Source: Lysobacter sp. K5869 (GTDB lineage Bacteria; Pseudomonadota; Gammaproteobacteria; Xanthomonadales; Xanthomonadaceae). From it: a DNA stretch of 64,000 nucleotides. Positions 40,162 to 50,408 of this stretch are shown one piece after another. The notes under the pieces were generated by a model. The model did not search any database, was not told the DNA's origin, and worked only from the letters and a program-made list of their open reading frames with translations. The stretch lies in the NCBI RefSeq assembly GCF_018847975.1, contig NZ_CP072597.1:2209001-2273000 (forward strand), written 5' to 3'. Positions within the stretch are counted from its first letter, which is position 1. The number at the start of each line of letters is the position of its first letter. A program made the translations under genes and the position numbers.

Positions 40162-40776
40162 TCAGTTCGCCGCCTCGGCCATCGCGCGATACCGCCGATC
40201 CAGCGCTTCCACCTGCGCCTGCAGCGCTTCCAGCGGCCCGTCGTTGACCACGATGTCGTCGGCCACCGCCAGACGCGCCTCGCGCGTGGCTTGCGCGGCG
40301 ATCATGCGCGCGGCCAGTTCGGCGTCGATGCGGTCGCGCTGCATCACCCGCGCTTGCTGCACGGCGGCGGGCACGTCGACCACCAGCACGCGGTCGAGCC
40401 AGGGGTAGGCGTCGCGGCCGCCTTCGGCCAGCAGCGGGATCGCGGCGATGGCGTAGTCGCCCGGCGCCTGCGCGCACTGCGCTTGCAGCATCGCCCGCAC
40501 CCGCGGGTGGACGATGGCTTCCAGCCGCTTGCGCGCGGCCTCGTCGTTGAACACCAGACGCCGCATCGCGGCGCGGTCCAGGCCGCCCTCGGCGTCGAGC
40601 ACCTGCGGGCCGAACGTCGCGGCGACTTCGGCCAATCCTGCGCTGCCGGCCGCGACTGCGGCGCGGGCGGCCAGATCGGCGTCGGCGACGACGACGCCCA
40701 GCGCTTCGAAGCGCCGGGTGACCTCGCTCTTGCCCGAGGCCACGCCGCCGGTGACGCCGACGCAGAAGCGGGCCAT
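40162..40776 (-). CDS. coaE: Dephospho-CoA kinase
   Basis: CoaE phosphorylates dephospho-CoA, the final step of coenzyme A synthesis. The 204-residue P-loop kinase has VGVTGGVASGKSEVTRRFEALG (given as about residues 5-26), VVVADADLAARAAV (about 27-40), HPRVRAMLQ (about 87-95), IPLLAEGGRDAYPWLDRVLVVD (about 112-133) and QRDRIDAELAARMIAAQA (about 145-162). Length and motifs are normal. It lies 4 bp after pilD on the same strand, the classical pilB-pilC-pilD-coaE order of gammaproteobacteria. Confidence 0.96.
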   Translation of the reverse strand: MARFCVGVTGGVASGKSEVTRRFEALGVVVADADLAARAAVAAGSAGLAEVAATFGPQVLDAEGGLDRAAMRRLVFNDEAARKRLEAIVHPRVRAMLQAQCAQAPGDYAIAAIPLLAEGGRDAYPWLDRVLVVDVPAAVQQARVMQRDRIDAELAARMIAAQATREARLAVADDIVVNDGPLEALQAQVEALDRRYRAMAEAAN

Positions 40777-40780
40777 CGGA

Positions 40781-41668
40781 TCAGCCCAGTCCGGAGAAGG
40801 ACAGGTAGACCTGCAGCAGGCTTTCGCCCCAGAAGAACACGATCCAGCCGGCGATGGCGAGATACGGTCCGAACGGAATCGGGATGCCCATGTCGCGGCC
40901 CTTGACCGCCAGCCAGATCGAACCGATCACCGCGCCGACCAAAGAGGACATCAGGATGACCGGCAGCACGCCCTTGAGCCCGACCCAGGCGCCGATCGCG
41001 GCGAGCAGCTTGAAGTCGCCGCCGCCCATGCCGTCGCGCGGGTCTTTGACCCGTTTGACCACGACTTGGTACTGCTTGTAGATCCAGTTGACCAGCCACA
41101 GGCTGCCGAAGCCGGCGATCGCGCCGAGCACAGCCGGTTTGACCGGGAAATACAGGTTGTCGCTGGCGGCGATGATGCCGAGCCACATCAGCGGCAAGGT
41201 CAGGCTGTCGGGCAGGTACTGCGTGCGCAGGTCGATGCCCGACAGGATGATCAGGAAGCTGGTGAGCACCATCGCGCCGAAGCCCTGCCAGCCGAAACCG
41301 AAGCGGGCCACGCAGGCCAGCATCAGCAGCATGGTCAGCGCCTCGACCGCCGGGTACTGCATCGAGATCGGGGTCTTGCAGTAGCGGCAGCGCCCGCGCA
41401 GCGCGAGATAGCTGAACAGCGGAATGTTCTCGAACCACGCCAGCTGATGCTTGCAATGCGGGCAGTGCGAACGTTCGACCACGATGCCCGGCGGCGGCGG
41501 GTCGTACACCTCGGGCAGTTCCAGGACTTCGCGCGCGTCCTTCTTCCACTGCCAGTCCAATCGCTTGGGCAGGCGCAGGATGACGACGTTGTAGAAACTG
41601 CCGAGCAGCAGCCCGAAACCGGCCGCGAGCGGATACCCGAGGCCGGGGTTCTGATCTAGGAATGCCAT
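40781..41668 (-). CDS. pilD: Type IV prepilin peptidase / N-methyltransferase
   Basis: PilD cleaves the leader of type IV prepilins and methylates the new N-terminus at the inner membrane. The 295-residue polytopic protein contains the cytosolic zinc tetracysteine CPHCKHQLAW...CRYCKTPI (about residues 73-101) and the two catalytic aspartates in GIDLRTQYLPD (about 143-153) and GGGDFKLLAAIGAW (about 204-217). An extra hydrophilic loop with YDPPPPG lies between the first helix and the zinc motif. It should process the three pilins encoded in this window. Confidence 0.96.
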   Translation of the reverse strand: MAFLDQNPGLGYPLAAGFGLLLGSFYNVVILRLPKRLDWQWKKDAREVLELPEVYDPPPPGIVVERSHCPHCKHQLAWFENIPLFSYLALRGRCRYCKTPISMQYPAVEALTMLLMLACVARFGFGWQGFGAMVLTSFLIILSGIDLRTQYLPDSLTLPLMWLGIIAASDNLYFPVKPAVLGAIAGFGSLWLVNWIYKQYQVVVKRVKDPRDGMGGGDFKLLAAIGAWVGLKGVLPVILMSSLVGAVIGSIWLAVKGRDMGIPIPFGPYLAIAGWIVFFWGESLLQVYLSFSGLG

Positions 41669-41687
41669 GCGGTGAGGATATCGCCGA

Positions 41688-42956
41688 TCAGATCGTCGCT
41701 GCCAGCTTGAAGATCGGCAGATACATCGCCACCACCATGCCGCCGACGATGACGCCGAGGATGATCATGATCAGCGGTTCCAGCAGGCTCGACAGCGCGT
41801 CGACCGCGTTGTTGACCTCCTGCTCGTAGAACTCGGCGACCTTGACCAGCATGGTGTCGAGCGCGCCGGCTTCTTCGCCGATCGCGGTCATCTGCACCAC
41901 CATGTGCGGGAACAGGTTGACCTGCTTCATCGCCATGTTGACCTGATAACCCACCGAGACGTCGTCGCGGATGCGGTAGACCGCCTTCTCGTAGACCACG
42001 TTGCCGGTGGCGCCGGCGACGGTGTCGAGCGCTTCCACCAGCGGCACGCCGGCGCGGAAGGTCACCGCCAGGGTGCGGGCGAAGCGGGCAATCGCGGCGT
42101 TGTGCAGGATCTGGCCGACGACCGGGATCTTGAGCATCGCGCGGTCGAGGAAGTGGGCGAAGCCCGGCGAGCGGTTCTTGGCCATGATGAAGGCCACCGC
42201 CGCGCCGATGGTCAGCAGCAAGATCGCCCACCACCACTGGATCATGAAGTCGCTCATGCCGATCACCATCAAGGTGAAGGCCGGCAAGTCGGCGCCGAAG
42301 CTCTTGAAGGTCTGCTGGAACTGCGGCACCACGAAGATCAGCAGGATCGCGCTGACCAGGATCGCCACCGCGACCACGGTGGCCGGGTAGAACAAGGCCT
42401 TCTTGATCTTGCCCTTGAGGGTTTCGATGTTTTCTTTGTAGGTCGCGACCGTGTCGAGCACGGTTTCCAGCACACCGGCCGATTCGCCGGCCTTGACCAG
42501 ATTGCGGTAGAGCTCGTCGAACTGCACCGGGTGCTTGCTCATCGCCTCGTACAGCGACAGACCGCTTTCCAGGTCCGCGCGGATCGCGTTGAGCAGCTTC
42601 TTCATGCGCGGGTTCTTGTGGCCCTCGCCGATGATCTCCAGCGAGGTCACGATCGGCACGCCCGACTTCATCATCGTGGCGATCTGGCGGCTGAAGATGG
42701 CGATGTCGCCCGGGGTGATGCGCTGGCCGGAAGCGCCGAACAGCGGCTTGCCCTTGGGCTTGACCACGTTGGGCGTGATGCCCTGGCGGCGCAGTTCGGC
42801 GCGCAGCAGGTTGGCGTTCTTGGCCGCCTGCTCGCCCTTCATCGTGATGCCGCGCTTGTCGGTGCCCTGCCAGACGAACATTTCCAGGGGATTTTCGCGG
42901 CGAACCGGGGGGGCGGTCTTGGTGGCGGCGCGAGTGGCGGATCGGGTCGCGGACAT
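41688..42956 (-). CDS. pilC: Type IV pilus inner membrane platform protein PilC
   Basis: PilC is the inner membrane platform coupling the PilB and PilT motors to pilin assembly. The 422-residue protein has a basic N-terminal part with the WQGTDKRGITMKGE segment (about residues 29-42), two repeats of the GspF/PilC helical domain (about 85-210 and about 290-410, each beginning FSRQIATMMKSGVPI- or FARTLAVTFRAGVPL-like) and three membrane helices (about 184-206, 232-255 and 395-415). It lies between pilB and pilD on the minus strand with gaps of 3 and 19 bp. No pilin gene is adjacent, unlike in Xanthomonas. Confidence 0.95.
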   Translation of the reverse strand: MSATRSATRAATKTAPPVRRENPLEMFVWQGTDKRGITMKGEQAAKNANLLRAELRRQGITPNVVKPKGKPLFGASGQRITPGDIAIFSRQIATMMKSGVPIVTSLEIIGEGHKNPRMKKLLNAIRADLESGLSLYEAMSKHPVQFDELYRNLVKAGESAGVLETVLDTVATYKENIETLKGKIKKALFYPATVVAVAILVSAILLIFVVPQFQQTFKSFGADLPAFTLMVIGMSDFMIQWWWAILLLTIGAAVAFIMAKNRSPGFAHFLDRAMLKIPVVGQILHNAAIARFARTLAVTFRAGVPLVEALDTVAGATGNVVYEKAVYRIRDDVSVGYQVNMAMKQVNLFPHMVVQMTAIGEEAGALDTMLVKVAEFYEQEVNNAVDALSSLLEPLIMIILGVIVGGMVVAMYLPIFKLAATI

Positions 42957-42959
42957 GGC

Positions 42960-44687
<1,728 letters not shown>

Positions 44688-44821
44688 CTCAGCCCTCAGT
44701 TTTCCCCACCCTGACTTTACCGCAATCTCAGGTCGTAGCGAGCGGAACGGCGTCGCTATTCTGCGGTCGGCCGGTGTCAGGTCCAACCGGGACAAGGTAT
44801 CCTCCGCCACGGGGAGGTGGC

Positions 44822-45676
44822 ATGTCTATTTCTATTGTTTTGCCGGCCAAAAACGAGTCGGAGGGGTTGCGCCGTACCTTGCCGGCGCTGCGCGCGGCGT
44901 TGCCGGACGCGGAGATCATCGTGGTGAACGACGGCTCGACCGACGACACCGCCCAGGTCGCCTCCAGCCTCGGCGCCAAGGTCCTGAGCTCGCCCTATTC
45001 GATGGGCAACGGCGCGGCGATCAAGCGCGGCGCCCGCGCCGCCCGCGGCGAGGTGATCGTGTTCATGGACGCCGACGGTCAGCACGACCCGGCCCAGATA
45101 GCGCGTTTGCTGGAGCCGATGGAGCGCGGTTACGACATGGTCGTCGGCGCGCGGAGCGCCAGTGGGCAAGCCAGCGTCGGGCGCGGAGCGGCCAATGCCC
45201 TCTACAACCGCTTGGCCAGCTGGATGACTGGGCACAAAGTCCTCGATCTTACGTCTGGATTTCGTGCGGTGCGAGCGGCCAAGTTCCGCGAGTTCCTTTA
45301 TCTATTGCCGAACGGCTTCAGTTATCCGACCACCAGTACGATGGCTTTCTTCCGCAGCGCCTATCCGGTGACCTATGTCCCGGTCGAGGTCGCTCGAAGA
45401 GTGGGTACTCAGAGCCATATCCGTCCGCTTCGGGACGGGGTCCGGTTTTTGCTGATCATCTTCAAGATCGCGACCCTTTATTCGCCGCTGAAGTTGTTCG
45501 TGCCGACTTCGATGCTGTTCCTTTTGTTGGGTTTGGGGCATTACGCGTGGACCTTCTATGCCCACGGCAGGTTCACCAATATGAGCGCGCTGATGCTGAG
45601 CGCGGCGGTCATCGTCTTCCTGATCGGCCTGATATCGGAGCAGATCACCGCGCTTACTTATAAGCACAGCGACTGA
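44822..45676 (+). CDS. GT2 family glycosyltransferase, polyprenyl-phosphate sugar synthase type
   Basis: A 284-residue GT-A glycosyltransferase with the nucleotide-binding start ISIVLPAKNESEGLRRTL, VVNDGSTDDT (about residues 34-43) and the metal-binding DAD at 83-85 (FMDADGQHDP). The catalytic domain resembles dolichyl/undecaprenyl-phosphate mannose synthases and ArnC/GtrB. It is followed by two C-terminal transmembrane helices (about 222-248 and 256-276). Members usually move a sugar from a nucleotide or GDP donor onto polyprenyl phosphate on the cytosolic face. The ATG has a strong ribosome site GGGGAGGTGG. It heads a plus-strand set with the epimerase gene 4 bp later. The sugar is unknown. 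Confidence 0.88.
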   Translation: MSISIVLPAKNESEGLRRTLPALRAALPDAEIIVVNDGSTDDTAQVASSLGAKVLSSPYSMGNGAAIKRGARAARGEVIVFMDADGQHDPAQIARLLEPMERGYDMVVGARSASGQASVGRGAANALYNRLASWMTGHKVLDLTSGFRAVRAAKFREFLYLLPNGFSYPTTSTMAFFRSAYPVTYVPVEVARRVGTQSHIRPLRDGVRFLLIIFKIATLYSPLKLFVPTSMLFLLLGLGHYAWTFYAHGRFTNMSALMLSAAVIVFLIGLISEQITALTYKHSD

Positions 45677-45680
45677 CGCC

Positions 45681-46763
45681 ATGGCGCGCGGGGTCGTATT
45701 CGTCGTCGGTACTCGAGCGCAGCTGATCAAGGTCGCTCCTGTGATCGTGGCCTGCGAAAGCAGGGCGGCCCGAGTCCGTCTGCTCATGACGGGGCAGCAC
45801 AAGGAGACGATGCAGGATTTGATCCAGGAGTTCGGCATCCGTACGGTTCCCGAGGATGCGGTGGAACTCCAGGAGCGCGCGACAGTCATGTCGCTGCTGC
45901 GCTGGCTGCCTGCCGCTTGGCTAGGGGTGAAACGCAAACTGAGCGGCTATTCGGCCGAGGGCGGCGATTGGATCGTGGTCGTGCACGGGGATACTTTGTC
46001 GACGCTGATCGGAGCCGCTGCGGCGCGAGTCACGGGTTTGCCTTGCGCGCATGTGGAGAGCGGACTCACTTCGGGGAAGCTTCTGGATCCGTTTCCCGAA
46101 GAAATTTCCCGTCGTCTGGTGTTCCGATTCGCGGATTTGGCGCTATGCCCCGATGAGGCATCGTTGGAGTTCATGCGGCGCAGGCATGGGGCGCGCGCCG
46201 TTGGTACGGGTGGGAATACCATTGTCGATGCCGTGAAGATCGTGAGTCCTCGGGTCGGACCGGACCTAGAGCGCAAGTACCTGGTCGCTTCGCTGCATCG
46301 GTTTCAGAATATTTATCAACAAGCCCGATTGAGCGAGCTTGTCGATTTGCTGGTGCGCCTCTCGGACTGCTACGAGGTGCATTTCGTTTTGCACCCGGCG
46401 ACCCGCAAGCGCTTGGAGGACTCCGCTCTGCGCGCGAAACTGGAGGCCGCGCCCGGCATTCGCCTCTCGCCGAGGCTGGGATACGGCGCATTCTTGCGAT
46501 TGGTCGCGGGCGCTTCCTGCGTGCTGACCGATGGCGGTTCGAATCAAGAAGAGTTGGCGGTTCTGGGAGTGCCGACCTTGATCATGCGCGCGCATACCGA
46601 GCGCTCCGATGGTCTCGGGCAGAACGCTTGCATGGAGGGCGCGGCGCCCGGCGGTGTCTTCGAGTTCATTCGCTCCGGGGCGTATCAGCAGCTAAGGCAG
46701 GCGCCCGCCGTCGACCAGGGGCGAAGTCCTTCGGCTGTTATCGCCGAGCAGCTTTTGGCATAG
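45681..46763 (+). CDS. UDP-N-acetylglucosamine 2-epimerase family protein (WecB-like)
   Basis: A 360-residue GT-B-fold protein of the WecB family, which interconverts UDP-GlcNAc and UDP-ManNAc. Residues equivalent to the catalytic set are kept: HGDTL (D104), HVESGLTSG (E125), FPEEISRR (E140/E141) and LHRFQN (H206). The C-terminal LTDGGSNQEELAVLGVPTLI (about residues 282-301) is typical. The TERPE motif of WecB instead reads TERSDGLGQNAC (about 306-317), so the substrate site may differ. Codon use is less GC3-biased than in the surrounding core genes. The gene lies between the GT2 gene and a flippase-like gene, suggesting it supplies an unusual sugar. Confidence 0.82.
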   Translation: MARGVVFVVGTRAQLIKVAPVIVACESRAARVRLLMTGQHKETMQDLIQEFGIRTVPEDAVELQERATVMSLLRWLPAAWLGVKRKLSGYSAEGGDWIVVVHGDTLSTLIGAAAARVTGLPCAHVESGLTSGKLLDPFPEEISRRLVFRFADLALCPDEASLEFMRRRHGARAVGTGGNTIVDAVKIVSPRVGPDLERKYLVASLHRFQNIYQQARLSELVDLLVRLSDCYEVHFVLHPATRKRLEDSALRAKLEAAPGIRLSPRLGYGAFLRLVAGASCVLTDGGSNQEELAVLGVPTLIMRAHTERSDGLGQNACMEGAAPGGVFEFIRSGAYQQLRQAPAVDQGRSPSAVIAEQLLA

Positions 46764-46845
46764 GCTGCGATAGGGCAGGTCGAAGCGGCGCGTGCCGCGC
46801 GCGTCGACATCCGAATAGGGAACCTATCTGAACTCAACCGTCGCC

Positions 46846-47769
46846 ATGAAGAACGGCTTTCTGCGCAGTTTGTTGATCGTCCTGTTCTGGTTGGGATTGG
46901 GGCTGTGCGTCTATGCGTTGGCCAAGTACTGGCACGAGGCGCGTCAATTGCTCGCGGGAATCGGCTGGGGCGGCGGAGCGGTTTCCGCGGTGCTGCTGGG
47001 CGGTGCGTGGTGGTTGGCGGTCGAAAGCTGGCGCCTAAGCGTCCGCGCATACTCCGATCGCTTCATCGGTAGGGGCGAAGCGGCGCGACACTTGGCGCTG
47101 CTTTTGCTGGGGAAATACATCCCCGGTGGAATTTGGGGGTTTGCCGCGCGATTGGCCGACTCGTCTTCTGGACGTGCCGTGCCTGGCATGGTCGCTGCGG
47201 GGCTGTTCGAGCAGTGGGCGGGGTTCGCATCCGTCTGCATAGTCTCCGGCGCACTCTGGGGCGCGGCGAAATTCGGTTGGCCGATTTTGATCTGTTCCCT
47301 CGCCGCGCCTTTGCTTGTTTTGCTGGGCTGGCGATGCGGTCGTTTTGTTCTGTCCGCCTTGGCGGACAGGATGCCCGCGCGATGGAAAGCCCCGATCGGA
47401 TATGTCTTGGTCGAGCCTGCATCGGGCCTGGCGCGGGCGAGCGGTTTCGTCGCGCTGCAGCAAGTCGTGCAAATGACGGCGATCGCATGCCTGGCATCGG
47501 CCGCCTACGAATTGCCGCTGTCCGCGGCGGCGGGTTTGGCCGCCTGTTACGGGCTCGGAATCGCAGTCGGCCTGGTTGCCGTCTTCGCTCCAGGCGGAAT
47601 GCTCGTGCGCGAAGCGACCTTCGTGGCGTTGAGCTCACCGTGGGTCGGCTATTCGGATGCGATCGCTTTCGCCGCGGTGATGCGGCTGGTGTTCACTTGC
47701 TTCGATCTGCTGGCTGGAGGTCTGGCCGCGGGTTTAGGAGGCGTGTCGAAAATACGAGCCAAGGCGTAA
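46846..47769 (+). CDS. Polytopic membrane protein, lysylphosphatidylglycerol synthase transmembrane / UPF0104 (YbhN-AglD) family-like
   Basis: A 307-residue integral membrane protein with about eight hydrophobic segments (near residues 7-26, 38-58, 79-99, 106-128, 142-160, 202-224, 228-247 and 266-290). It has the family-like loop LLLGKYIPGGIWGFAARLAD (about 86-105) and FAPGGMLVREATFVALSS near 246-263. This matches UPF0104/AglD-type proteins, which often accompany polyprenyl-phosphate glycosyltransferases and are suspected lipid-sugar flippases. That role is inference. It follows the epimerase gene by 82 bp and is convergent with the GT-C gene 38 bp away. Confidence 0.75.
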   Translation: MKNGFLRSLLIVLFWLGLGLCVYALAKYWHEARQLLAGIGWGGGAVSAVLLGGAWWLAVESWRLSVRAYSDRFIGRGEAARHLALLLLGKYIPGGIWGFAARLADSSSGRAVPGMVAAGLFEQWAGFASVCIVSGALWGAAKFGWPILICSLAAPLLVLLGWRCGRFVLSALADRMPARWKAPIGYVLVEPASGLARASGFVALQQVVQMTAIACLASAAYELPLSAAAGLAACYGLGIAVGLVAVFAPGGMLVREATFVALSSPWVGYSDAIAFAAVMRLVFTCFDLLAGGLAAGLGGVSKIRAKA

Positions 47770-47807
47770 TGAGCGAGGCGACGCGTCGCTAGGCCGCTGT
47801 CAGATTA

Positions 47808-49742
47808 TCAGCGGCCAGCCGGATCCGGCATGCCGGCGATTTGAGCGCGGAGCGAGGCGACCTCTTCCTGCCCGATCGTCTCGTATCCCTTCAGCCGTTT
47901 GGCGACCTGATCGAGCGCCCTCGTCGCTTCTTCCTTTCGGCCGTTGTGGATATAGATGCGGGCCAACAGCCCTCCCACAGCGGGGTCGGCTCCCGGATTC
48001 CATGCCTTTTCGGCTTGCGTCTGCGCTTGTTCCCATTGCTCGGCGCGGATATGCGCGGTCGCCGCCATCGTCCGCAACATCCATTTCGCCTTGGACGTTT
48101 CGGCCTGAGAGGGGGCGCTGTCCAGCACGCGCTCGGCTGCCTGGGCGATGCGGCTCTCGGTCAGCAGGCCGCCGCATCGCTTGGTTTCGATCACATCCAA
48201 AAGCTGGCGGAACGACAATGCGTCGGACAGTTGAATGGGCGGCTGAAAGTTGGAAACGCCCCGGTCGAGTTCGTTGGCTTTGGCTCCTCCGGCGGACCAG
48301 CAGTCGATGATCTCGGTGCTGACATACCCCTGGAGACGATGACTCTGTTCGGGAAGCCTTGTTACCCGCTGCGTAAGAATGCGCGCTTGATCGAGCTTTC
48401 CGGTGTTCAGCAATTGCCCGGCCTTCATGATGTTGGCGCGCGCGGAATCGGGTCGATTGACCAAGGCTTGGTCGATCATTCCCTCCTCGGTCCTCCACAC
48501 CCGCACTTGGCTCCAGGTGACGAAAGCAAAGGCCAGTGCAGCCACGGCGGGTGCGAGTGCGACCAGTTTCTTCATACGCGGAGCGCGCGCGAAGCCGTCG
48601 GCGGGGAGCAATTCGGCGATGCCGACGACCGCCAACAGCAATCCGATGCTCGGGAGGTAATTGCGATGCTCGAAGTACAGCTCGAGCGGCAGAATGCCGG
48701 ACTCGACCGAGTGCGCGACCAGGAAGAAGAACCAGCCCGCAAACAGGGTCGGAGCGCGGCGGCGCAGCAGCGCCGCAGCCACGCTCATGCCGATGAGAGC
48801 CAGTAGGGCGAATAGCGTGGAAGCGGGAGAAAGCAGTCCGTGCGAGGTTTGGAAGTCGTCTACGAACAGCCCCATTTGTCCGCCGCGTGGCCATAAGATC
48901 AGGCCGATGTATTCCATCAGCGCACGCGGCTGACTGAGCAGGCGTTCGGTCAGGGTGAAGCCGCGGGCCTCGTAGCCGTTGAAGAACTGATCCGGGTATC
49001 TCAGCGCCAGGGCGATGGCAGCCAGGGCCGGGACCGCGAGAAACAGCGCATAAAACCCTTTGACGATGGAGGGGCGAGGACTGCGGAAGTAGGCGATCTC
49101 GATCACCAGGCACAGGGCCGGTACCACGATGCCGTTTTCCTTGCTGAACGCTGCGAGCGCCAGCAGGAGAGGGAAGCCGACAAACAGCCGAATCGCCGCG
49201 GGACGCGATTGACCTGCTTCGAGTTTGGCCCGTCCGGAGAGGTAAGCCCAGACCGCGGCGAGGGCGAACAGCGTACTGAGCTGAGCCATGCGCTGCACGG
49301 CGTAGAGAACCGTGCTGACGTTGATGGGGTGCAGCAGCCAGAGGCACGCCACGATCGCGCCTATGGTGTTGGCGTGAGAGCGCAGGCGCTCATCGAGCGC
49401 GAGAATTCGGCGCACCACCTGCCAAGCGAGCGCGCCGCAAACCAGATGGATCAACAGGTTGCCGAATTTGAACGGGAACGGATGCATGCCGCCGGTCGCC
49501 GCGCTAAGCCAAAAGCTGGCCATGGAAACGGGGCGACCCAAGGGACCGGATTGGTTGCCGAAGATGATTTCCGCCGCGCTCGCTTGGCCGTCGATCCAGC
49601 GCTTCAGTGGATCGAGGTTGTACGCATCGTCGAAAATGAAGGGGCCCTTCAAACCCGACCAATAAAGCACGAGCGTGGCGAGTGCCGCGATGTAGAAGAG
49701 GATGCGCGTTTGGCTGGCGGACATGGGCGACCGTAAGTTCAT
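47808..49742 (-). CDS. TMTC-like GT-C glycosyltransferase with C-terminal TPR region, putative pilin glycosylation enzyme
   Basis: A 644-residue protein with a first transmembrane helix (about 13-30), a large loop bearing FIFDDAYNLDPLKRW (D38-D39, the acidic pair typical of GT-C enzymes), many further helices to about residue 425, then a soluble part (about 430-644) with helical repeats of TPR type. It resembles bacterial relatives of eukaryotic TMTC O-mannosyltransferases and TfpW-like pilin glycosyltransferases. It is convergent with the flippase-like gene and lies just downstream of, and on the same strand as, the three pilins. The start could also be a TTG 27 bp upstream or a Met 18 bp downstream; no strong ribosome site decides. 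Pilin as acceptor is inferred. Confidence 0.75.
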   Translation of the reverse strand: MNLRSPMSASQTRILFYIAALATLVLYWSGLKGPFIFDDAYNLDPLKRWIDGQASAAEIIFGNQSGPLGRPVSMASFWLSAATGGMHPFPFKFGNLLIHLVCGALAWQVVRRILALDERLRSHANTIGAIVACLWLLHPINVSTVLYAVQRMAQLSTLFALAAVWAYLSGRAKLEAGQSRPAAIRLFVGFPLLLALAAFSKENGIVVPALCLVIEIAYFRSPRPSIVKGFYALFLAVPALAAIALALRYPDQFFNGYEARGFTLTERLLSQPRALMEYIGLILWPRGGQMGLFVDDFQTSHGLLSPASTLFALLALIGMSVAAALLRRRAPTLFAGWFFFLVAHSVESGILPLELYFEHRNYLPSIGLLLAVVGIAELLPADGFARAPRMKKLVALAPAVAALAFAFVTWSQVRVWRTEEGMIDQALVNRPDSARANIMKAGQLLNTGKLDQARILTQRVTRLPEQSHRLQGYVSTEIIDCWSAGGAKANELDRGVSNFQPPIQLSDALSFRQLLDVIETKRCGGLLTESRIAQAAERVLDSAPSQAETSKAKWMLRTMAATAHIRAEQWEQAQTQAEKAWNPGADPAVGGLLARIYIHNGRKEEATRALDQVAKRLKGYETIGQEEVASLRAQIAGMPDPAGR

Positions 49743-49767
49743 TGCAGCGGAATTCGAGTTGCTTGCC

Positions 49768-49800
49768 AAAAAAAGAACCCCGGCGAGCCGGGGTTCTTAT
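49768..49800 (-). terminator. Intrinsic terminator after pilin 1
   Basis: On the minus strand AAGAACCCCGGC pairs with GCCGGGGTTCTT and a run of seven T follows. It lies between the pilin 1 stop and the GT-C gene start, so the GT-C gene needs its own promoter or read-through. Confidence 0.85.
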
Positions 49801-49824
49801 AGCATCCATATGCGGGTGTCGGGA

Positions 49825-50241
49825 TCACTTCCTGCATTCGGCGGGAAGTTGCGACTTCGGCACGCCGTTGAGCTCCTTGCACTCCCACTCCACTCGGCCG
49901 CTTCCTTCGCCGGGAGTGAGTTCGATCTTCGCGGCTTTTCCGCCCGTGTTGCGGGTGGTCAGCGTCAGCACGCCCTTGTCGCCAACATCGATGGAGGCGC
50001 AGTACTTGCTCGCAACGAATTTGTATCCGGTGCTGCTGGGCGTGATGAGGGCCAGTTGGCCGATGTCCTGCGCCGATTCGCTGACCGCGATCTTGGCGCC
50101 GGCGGCGGCATACAGGCACTCCGCGTTTTTGGTTCGGATCGAGTAGTCCTGATAGGCCGGCAGCGCGATGGCTATCAGCAAGCCGAGGATCGCGATCACG
50201 ATCATCAGTTCGATCAGGGTGAAGCCTGATTGATGTTTCAT
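49825..50241 (-). CDS. pilA: Type IV major-pilin-like protein PilA (copy 1, most divergent)
   Basis: A 138-residue type IVa prepilin: leader MKHQSG, cleavage before F, glutamate 5 and the hydrophobic stem [20 protein letters not shown]. The globular domain begins near residue 33 and has a C-terminal disulfide-type loop between WECKEL and PAEC. It differs from the other two pilins in the middle and end (for example ECLYAAAGAKIAVSES). Unlike them it has no recognisable sigma-54 promoter upstream; an intrinsic terminator lies between it and pilin 2, so its expression is unclear. It ends with the tail QLPAECRK. Confidence 0.92.
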   Translation of the reverse strand: MKHQSGFTLIELMIVIAILGLLIAIALPAYQDYSIRTKNAECLYAAAGAKIAVSESAQDIGQLALITPSSTGYKFVASKYCASIDVGDKGVLTLTTRNTGGKAAKIELTPGEGSGRVEWECKELNGVPKSQLPAECRK

Positions 50242-50353
50242 AGGGATACCCCCGGAAGCGCCAGTGCGATGAACCTTGGAACGGTCGGATCGTCAGGGGG
50301 GTGATCCGTTACTGCAAAAAAAGGCGTGGTGGGGCTTCTCCGCCGCCCTTTAG

Positions 50354-50381
50354 CAGAAACCCCGGCGAACCGGGGTTTCTG
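50354..50381 (-). terminator. Hairpin terminator after pilin 2
   Basis: CAGAAACCCCGG and its exact complement form a 12-bp stem with a 4-nt loop just after the pilin 2 stop on the minus strand. No long T-run follows, but the shape matches the pilin 1 terminator. Confidence 0.75.
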
Positions 50382-50408
50382 GTGTAGCTCACGCTGTCGG
50401 GCAGCGTA

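Noticed and set aside
50242..50353. Sigma-54 promoter for pilin 1
   Set aside because: No GG and GC pair at 12-bp spacing with a TGGCA context was found on the minus strand.
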